A model generated the notes under the pieces. It was not told the DNA's origin, ran no database searches, and worked only from the letters and a program-made list of their open reading frames with translations. This document shows positions 16,812 through 20,731 of a stretch of 20,731 bases of DNA, piece after piece. Position 1 is the stretch's first letter; each line of letters starts with the position of its first letter. Position numbers and translations under genes: made by a program. The stretch lies in contig CAYFIW010000031.1 in the NCBI GenBank assembly GCA_964343265.1, forward strand, positions 1-20,731. Reading direction: 5' to 3'. The stretch is from CAYFIW01 sp964343265. Its GTDB lineage: Bacteria; Chloroflexota; Dehalococcoidia; Lucifugimonadales; UBA826.

Positions 16812-17468
16812 ATGGGTAATATATCTGCTAATAAACTCGGTGGGATTGGCCTCATCATTGGGCCTGGTCTTGCCACTTTGTTGTACTTAGTTATCTTTGT
16901 TGCGTTGGGGGATGCTGGATCAGGCAATCCTACTGACTTTACCGAATTTACTAGACAATCATCCCTTGAAGGGTTCCTAGGCCTATTGCCTGGTATTTCC
17001 CTTGTATTTTTCTTTTATGGTTTGGTGGTCTTAGGTAATAACTATAAAGATGGAGGAAATAACGAACCCCTTTACAGATTGGGTTTGAGTGGTGTTTTCT
17101 TTGGCGTATTGGGCATTCTAATTGCCACTTCTCTAGGCGCAGGGGTCAATCTTGATGGTATAACTGTTGACGAAGGTTACGAATCAGTATTGAATCTGGC
17201 AGCTGGGTCCATACAAACTTATATGGGGATTATATTTTCTATCGGAGCCACGCTTCTAGCCCTGGCTGTATCTTCCAATAAAGATGGAGGATTAAAAATT
17301 TTCGCCTATATTGTCGCTTTGGTAGGGTTCATAAATGTTGTTGTTGGTTTTATTAATATACTGGATGCTTCCACATGGGAGACAACTTTTATAGTGACAC
17401 CTATTTCATACTTAATCTATTCTGTTTGGTCCGTAACTCTTGGCCTAGACTTAGTAAAGAAATCTTAG
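16812..17468 (+). CDS. six-helix membrane protein of unknown function
   Basis: I do not recognise this 218-residue protein. It is almost entirely hydrophobic, with six likely membrane helices (about 10-33, 54-75, 90-112, 131-153, 162-183, 191-213). Short polar loops join them, including an acidic extramembrane loop around 114-125 (LDGITVDEGYES). Two similar loops carry NNYKDGGN and SNKDGG after helices 2 and 4, which hints at an internal repeat. There is no signal peptide separate from the first helix and no cysteine. The ATG has a clear AAGGAG about 7 nt upstream. It stands alone on the plus strand, with a long upstream region and a strong hairpin terminator just after its stop, so it is probably a monocistronic and well-expressed gene. 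Confidence 0.75.
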   Translation: MGNISANKLGGIGLIIGPGLATLLYLVIFVALGDAGSGNPTDFTEFTRQSSLEGFLGLLPGISLVFFFYGLVVLGNNYKDGGNNEPLYRLGLSGVFFGVLGILIATSLGAGVNLDGITVDEGYESVLNLAAGSIQTYMGIIFSIGATLLALAVSSNKDGGLKIFAYIVALVGFINVVVGFINILDASTWETTFIVTPISYLIYSVWSVTLGLDLVKKS

Positions 17469-17495
17469 ACAAATAATTTTGTTAGATCTTAATTG

Positions 17496-17533
17496 AAAGA
17501 CCGGACCACTTATTGGTGGCCCGGTCTTTTCTT
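17496..17533. terminator. intrinsic terminator (probably bidirectional)
   Basis: AAAGACCGG (17496-17504) pairs with CCGGTCTTT (17521-17529). An inner CCAC/GTGG stem (17506-17509 with 17516-17519) closes a six-base loop. The plus-strand copy is followed by a short T-rich tail. On the minus strand the leading AAAG becomes CTTT, followed by CAATTAAG. It lies 28 nt after the six-helix protein stop and about 40 nt beyond the end of the minus-strand TusA-like gene, so it can serve both convergent transcripts. Confidence 0.88.
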
Positions 17534-17569
17534 AATAATTGAATCCGAGGGTGCCTTTCTAGTTTTTCT

Positions 17570-17797
17570 CTAGCGTGGCGTAAGGTTTATCTTCCAGCCA
17601 TTTTCAGCTGGCGAAACTTTGCATCTCACATTTTGAGCTAGTGCCTTAGGGAGAATGTATGTGGCGATCATTTGTTGGTCTGTTAACACTTCGCAAATAC
17701 CACCTTGAGTTGCTCTCTCTAATGCAGAATTTATCGAAGTCATCTGAGTTTGTAGATCAAGACCGTACAAATCTACGAATGAAGAATTATTTTTCAT
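17570..17797 (-). CDS. TusA/YeeD-like small protein lacking the CPxP cysteine
   Basis: This 75-residue protein follows the TusA fold pattern: an initial strand and turn VDLYGLDLQTQ (8-18), a helix MTSINSALERAT, the strand ICEVLTD (34-40), a helix MIATYILPKALAQN, and the strands RCKVSP and WKINLTP. In TusA proteins the turn reads D-x-x-G-x-x-C-P-x-P. Here the aligned bases encode D9, G12 and then L15-Q16-T17-Q18, so the sulfur-carrying cysteine and both prolines are replaced. Cys35 and Cys59 remain elsewhere. Its ATG (17797) overlaps the TGA of the transporter gene in an ATGA, so translation is coupled. E. coli pairs YeeE with the TusA-like YeeD in a similar way. A longer in-frame start at 17914 is possible but would lie deep inside the transporter gene and add non-homologous residues, so it is not chosen. 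Confidence 0.75.
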   Translation of the reverse strand: MKNNSSFVDLYGLDLQTQMTSINSALERATQGGICEVLTDQQMIATYILPKALAQNVRCKVSPAENGWKINLTPR

Positions 17798-19035
17798 GAT
17801 AGCCTTTTTATTATTTTCACACCTATAAAGGCTCCAATAGTGAGACCTATTGCGTAGACCCAACCGTTTAACGCCAGTGATGGGACGGCTGAAAAGAAGG
17901 CTCCTAGCGTGCAACCCAGACCGAGTCCAGCGCCATATCCCATAATTCCTCCGCCGACTAAAGATTGTATATATCTGACGGGAGATCTTGGTACACGAAT
18001 CTTGAATTCACCAGAAAAAACAGAGGACGCAGCTGCCCCTAAAACTATCCCCACATTTAAAAATAATCCGTGGGTGATCCATGTGCCGTCAGTTAAAACT
18101 TGTGCACAGGCTCCGAGGCCTTCCATACCTGTTAACTCAAGTTCTGGAAAACCCAGTCCTGTAGTGATTGCTGTCGACCAACGTGATATTTCGCCAACTA
18201 CTCCCAGTGGGTGAAAACGAATAAATAGGAGTAGGTTCAAAAGTCCCAAAACTATGCCACCAGCTATAGGACTCCATTCCCTTCGGAAAGGAAATTTTAA
18301 ATAGCTGATCACTTCATCCACTGCGCTAGAGGGTAGTGGGTCCGGTTTCCTTTTAATCTCTGGCATCACGAAGCCCATGGTTTTTCGTCTCTCCCATAGG
18401 ACGGTTATGTAGAGTATTAACGATAGGATTGTTAACGTCACTATTACGGACCATGTATATGATATTTCGGATGGCAGCCATATGGAGGGTTCGTAAGAAA
18501 TCACGTTATCCCACCACCAGTTCCAAGTGTTATTAAGCACAAACAAACCTGTCATGACGCCCGCAATTGCTATCCAAGAGGCTACATATCCTTCGCCCAT
18601 TCTAGATAATGAACCAGAGACGCAGCCTCCAGCTAGTACCATTCCAACTCCAAATAAAGTTCCAGCAACCAACGTAGATAGTCCAACAGGCAAGATATTT
18701 GCATCGGCTGGAGGTAATCCAAAGCCTGGGTTTGGAGATACAGTGCTCATGACCATCGCAAAGCCAAGAGTACATATGGCCAAACCTATAAGTACTCCTT
18801 TTATCATCCTCGTTTGACCTAGTAAGAATAAGTCCCTGAATGCTGAAGTAAAGCAAAAGCGGCTTCTTTGGACTGTGATACCAAATGCTAGACCCACTAG
18901 CCAGAATATGGGGGAGCCAAGGTCGTCGGTATATAAAGCAAATGCAAGTACAAGGATCAATATTAAAGAAAGACTTCCAACCTTCAAAAGTTGAGCTATT
19001 TCTAACTGGATGTTTTCTTCATTGACATTTTGCAT
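17794..19035 (-). CDS. YeeE/YedE-family (TsuA-type) thiosulfate transporter
   Basis: This 413-residue polytopic inner-membrane protein carries the YeeE/YedE sulfur-transport motifs. They are FGITVQRSRFCFTSAFRD (51-68, Cys61), AGGCVSGSLSRMGEG (135-149, Cys138), and GAGLGLGCTLGAFFSAVP (368-385, Cys375). In characterised YeeE/TsuA proteins three conserved cysteines line the path and contact thiosulfate; these three match that pattern, and a further Cys310 is present. About nine to ten hydrophobic segments are seen, with a hydrophilic loop around 215-245. Thiosulfate uptake is the best-supported role. The start at 19035 has AGGA about 8 nt upstream. A 153-bp gap with a strong hairpin separates it from the rhodanese gene, so it may have its own promoter. 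The downstream TusA-like gene overlaps by 4 nt. Confidence 0.88.
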   Translation of the reverse strand: MQNVNEENIQLEIAQLLKVGSLSLILILVLAFALYTDDLGSPIFWLVGLAFGITVQRSRFCFTSAFRDLFLLGQTRMIKGVLIGLAICTLGFAMVMSTVSPNPGFGLPPADANILPVGLSTLVAGTLFGVGMVLAGGCVSGSLSRMGEGYVASWIAIAGVMTGLFVLNNTWNWWWDNVISYEPSIWLPSEISYTWSVIVTLTILSLILYITVLWERRKTMGFVMPEIKRKPDPLPSSAVDEVISYLKFPFRREWSPIAGGIVLGLLNLLLFIRFHPLGVVGEISRWSTAITTGLGFPELELTGMEGLGACAQVLTDGTWITHGLFLNVGIVLGAAASSVFSGEFKIRVPRSPVRYIQSLVGGGIMGYGAGLGLGCTLGAFFSAVPSLALNGWVYAIGLTIGAFIGVKIIKRLS

Positions 19036-19132
19036 CTAATATTCCTAGCTATTTTCCTTGTTTAAGACTTGTTTTATATGCTTTCAATTTCTTTCTAGGT
19101 TCACGACATATGAAGATTGTGGATTTAAGCTA

Positions 19133-19168
19133 AGAAACGTGGGACTGAGTCATCAGTCACACGTTTCT
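19133..19168. terminator. strong intergenic hairpin: terminator, attenuator or mRNA-stability element
   Basis: AGAAACGTG (19133-19141) pairs with CACGTTTCT (19160-19168), and the inner GACTGA/TCAGTC (19143-19148 with 19153-19158) closes a GTCA loop, with one G-A mismatch between the stems. On the minus strand it starts about 20 nt after the rhodanese stop and ends about 98 nt before the transporter start. The minus-strand tail is only weakly T-rich, so it could end part of the rhodanese transcript, or act as a processing site that sets expression of transporter relative to rhodanese. Confidence 0.6.
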
Positions 19169-19188
19169 ATTTTCTTGATCTTGGAAAC

Positions 19189-20139
19189 CTAAGAATCTAT
19201 GGGTGTATTTTCGTCGTTACCCCACTCAGTCCATGAACCGTCATAAACTGAAACGTCCTCATAACCGAGTAAATCAGTGAGGACAAACCAACTATGTGTA
19301 GCTCTCACTGCAGTTTGGCACAATGTGTAGATGTCTAAGTCACTGTTTATGTTTGCTGAAGCATATAGGCTTTTTAAATCAGATGCTGGTAAAAACTTAC
19401 CCTCTCCATCAACGTTTTGGACCCATTCTACGTTAATAGATGAAGGTATATGTCCTCCACGGTTTGCTCTCACATCTCTTCCTGCATACTCATCCGCACT
19501 TCTAGTGTCTAGGACGACTGAACTATTGTCGTCAATTGAGGCCTGTACAGCAGCCATATCTATGATGAGGGATTCATTTTTAGCCTTAGTAAATTTATAA
19601 CTTGTGGAAGATATTGAAGGTGATTCGGTTGAGACGGTTTTCCCTTCTGCTGACCATACTCCCCATGAACCGTCCATCATTCGTGCATCTTCGTGCCCGT
19701 AAACTTCCAATGTCCAAAGTAATCTGGTCGACCAGAGATTTTTTATGTGATCGTAAATGATTATAGTATCTTCAGGAGATATCCCGAGGGAACTAAGTTT
19801 GGCAGAAATGTTTTCTCCTGGAGGGATCATTCCTTTTACTCCGTTATTTTCAACCTGGAGTTCACCATAAGGGTAGTTTAAAGCTCCCGGTATGTGTCCG
19901 GCTGCGTAGTCTTCTGCTTTCCTTATGTCGACTATTTTGACGTTGTCATTATCAAGATTATCAACGACCCATTTGGTCGTTACCAGCCTATCCGTGGATG
20001 CATATCCACGGCTTTCCAGCGCAGTGTCTTGGGAGACCTCATTACTCATTCCAAGTGCGGCGCATCCCACAAAACTACTTAATATCGCGAGTGAGATTGC
20101 TACCCACAAAATTTTCTTAGATATATCTATATTCGTCAT
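19189..20139 (-). CDS. two-domain rhodanese (thiosulfate/3-mercaptopyruvate sulfurtransferase type), probable lipoprotein
   Basis: The 316-residue protein has a hydrophobic N-terminal segment (about 9-25) ending in SSFVGC, which reads as a lipobox with lipidated Cys26. It is therefore probably anchored on the outer face of the cytoplasmic membrane. Two rhodanese domains follow. The first (about 50-165: VDIRKAEDYAAGHIPGALN, YDHIKNLWSTRLLW, MMDGSWGVW) has Asp130 at the active-site position and is the usual inactive domain. The second (about 190-305: LDTRSADEYAGRDV, GGHIPSSIN) has the catalytic Cys274 in YTLCQTAVRATHSW, then VYDGSWTEWG. It would move sulfane sulfur from thiosulfate or mercaptopyruvate to an acceptor. 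AAGGTG lies 5 nt before the ATG. It follows tusA by 46 bp and precedes the thiosulfate transporter. The lipobox (F-V-G-C) is not ideal, so a plain signal anchor is possible. Confidence 0.9.
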   Translation of the reverse strand: MTNIDISKKILWVAISLAILSSFVGCAALGMSNEVSQDTALESRGYASTDRLVTTKWVVDNLDNDNVKIVDIRKAEDYAAGHIPGALNYPYGELQVENNGVKGMIPPGENISAKLSSLGISPEDTIIIYDHIKNLWSTRLLWTLEVYGHEDARMMDGSWGVWSAEGKTVSTESPSISSTSYKFTKAKNESLIIDMAAVQASIDDNSSVVLDTRSADEYAGRDVRANRGGHIPSSINVEWVQNVDGEGKFLPASDLKSLYASANINSDLDIYTLCQTAVRATHSWFVLTDLLGYEDVSVYDGSWTEWGNDENTPIDS

Positions 20140-20185
20140 AATTCACCTTTCTTTTATTCAAAAAATTGCTCATATTTTTTCAGAT

Positions 20186-20431
20186 CTAATCTTTAAAAAG
20201 TTTTATTCTCCATTCACCGGGCTTTTCCTCTTCTATCTCACATCCATAGCCTCTTTTCATGGCTTCGGGAGGAATCGTTGATAGAGCTGGGGGGTGATCT
20301 GTTAAAACGTCCAACTTACTTAAAGGAGGAACTGTGTCGTCCAGTTCCTGATTGGTTCTCATCATTGGGTATGGACAAATTTCACCTCGGACATCCAACG
20401 TAGTTGTTTCGATTTCATTGTTGCCATCCAT
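20186..20431 (-). CDS. TusA-family sulfur carrier protein
   Basis: This 81-residue protein is a canonical TusA/SirA-like sulfur carrier. The segment TLDVRGEICPYPMMRTN (11-27) contains Cys19 in the CPxP motif that carries persulfide sulfur. LDVLTDHPPALSTIPPEAMKRG supplies the second strand and helix, and GEWRIKLF the last strand. Such proteins accept sulfur from rhodaneses or desulfurases and pass it to tRNA thiolation, molybdopterin or sulfur-oxidation enzymes; the neighbours point to thiosulfate-linked sulfur relay. AGGAG lies 7 nt before the ATG. It is the first gene of the minus-strand sulfur cluster and begins only 46 bp after an intrinsic terminator of the upstream gene. Confidence 0.92.
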   Translation of the reverse strand: MDGNNEIETTTLDVRGEICPYPMMRTNQELDDTVPPLSKLDVLTDHPPALSTIPPEAMKRGYGCEIEEEKPGEWRIKLFKD

Positions 20432-20477
20432 TTGTTTCTCCTAATTGCATAAATGTTTGTATGTATGATTTTGTATT

Positions 20478-20513
20478 AAAAAAAACCTCCCCTGGCTACG
20501 CAGGCGGAGGTTT
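20478..20513 (-). terminator. intrinsic terminator of the upstream (right-edge) gene
   Basis: Read on the minus strand, AAACCTCC (20513-20506), a bulged G and CCT (20504-20502) pair with AGG and GGAGGTTT (20493-20483) around an eight-base loop. A run of eight Ts follows (the A run at 20485-20478). It lies about 50 nt after the stop of the partial right-edge reading frame. It is only 46 nt upstream of the tusA start, so any tusA promoter must lie in that short gap or tusA depends on readthrough. Confidence 0.88.
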
Positions 20514-20564
20514 GTACAGCAGGATCATTGAACGAAGTGACCCGATTTGAAGAGGATCCCACTG

Positions 20565-20731
20565 TCAGTTCATACAAGAACACCTTTCATTGGACATATT
20601 AGGTAATATGGCGCCTAGTTCGTGCGCATACAACGATCCATGATCGGGACCATCGCAACTAATTTTATGTGTAAATATGATGTTCATTGCTTTTTCTGGG
20701 CATTTAATATGCACAACAGTCAGGTATTTTA
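20565..20731 (-). CDS. C-terminal part of an unrecognised cysteine-containing protein (partial at the window edge)
   Basis: A minus-strand frame is open from the right edge (first complete codon at 20729) to TGA at 20567-20565 and encodes the last 54 residues of a protein. Visible segments are KYLTVVHIKCPEKAMNIIF, then ISCDGPDHGSLYAHELG, and the end NMSNERCSCMN. The mixed, balanced composition, the codon use like that of the neighbours, and an intrinsic terminator about 50 nt downstream support a real gene end. Four cysteines, two in a terminal C-x-C, suggest metal or thiol chemistry, but I do not recognise the family and most of the gene lies outside the window. Confidence 0.5.
   Translation of the reverse strand, partial: KYLTVVHIKCPEKAMNIIFTHKISCDGPDHGSLYAHELGAILPNMSNERCSCMN

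Noticed and set aside
17570..17914. Longer 114-residue version of the TusA-like protein starting at 17914
   Set aside because: The extra 39 residues lie inside the transporter gene, look unlike any TusA N-terminus, and the ATGA overlap at 17797 is a much better start.
1..20731. CRISPR arrays, tRNA genes, rRNA genes and known riboswitches
   Set aside because: Scanning both strands by eye showed no regularly spaced repeats, no tRNA T-arm/acceptor patterns and no recognisable riboswitch core. Only the RNase P RNA fragment is a clear RNA gene.

Overview
The window looks like a gene-dense, low-GC bacterial chromosome segment. Coding density is very high, gaps are short, and several starts are TTG or GTG. 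Nothing looks like phage or plasmid, and I found no insertion sequence, CRISPR array or tRNA. The gene mix (RsmI, archaeal/actinobacterial-style Met-tRNA synthetase, LLM flavin oxidoreductase, PPOX-fold flavoprotein, NIPSNAP, amidohydrolase, CocE-type hydrolase) resembles free-living, possibly marine Chloroflexota (SAR202/Dehalococcoidia-like). That placement is an inference from gene content only.

Layout. (1) 1-2259, minus strand: a coiled-coil/zinc-ribbon protein, a large serine-recombinase-like protein that appears to have lost its catalytic residues, and the 5' part of the RNase P RNA gene, which runs off the left edge. (2) 2385-9069, plus strand: pyruvate kinase; a 727-residue protein joining a complete cysteinyl-tRNA synthetase to a glycosyltransferase-2-like domain; a cation/Ca2+ exchanger; a NIPSNAP protein; and a metal-dependent amidohydrolase. 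(3) 9076-14858, minus strand: a tight cluster transcribed as membrane-anchored CocE-like hydrolase, rsmI, metG, then a long-chain polyprenyl diphosphate synthase. (4) 14986-17468: an LLM oxidoreductase and a convergent PPOX-fold protein, then a six-helix membrane protein of unknown function that ends at a strong hairpin terminator. (5) 17570-20431, minus strand: a sulfur module of TusA, a two-domain rhodanese lipoprotein, a YeeE/YedE (TsuA-type) thiosulfate transporter, and a small TusA-like protein that lacks the CPxP cysteine motif and overlaps the transporter by 4 nt. (6) At the right edge, the C-terminus of an unrecognised cysteine-containing protein on the minus strand, followed by an intrinsic terminator.

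How the genes may work together: the sulfur module reads as a thiosulfate-processing and uptake system. An extracytoplasmic rhodanese would handle sulfane sulfur outside the membrane, YeeE would import thiosulfate, and TusA would relay sulfur in the cytoplasm. The Cys-less TusA-like partner is the odd piece. The other two points worth a second look are the synthetase-glycosyltransferase fusion and the catalytically dead recombinase between the zinc-ribbon gene and rnpB.
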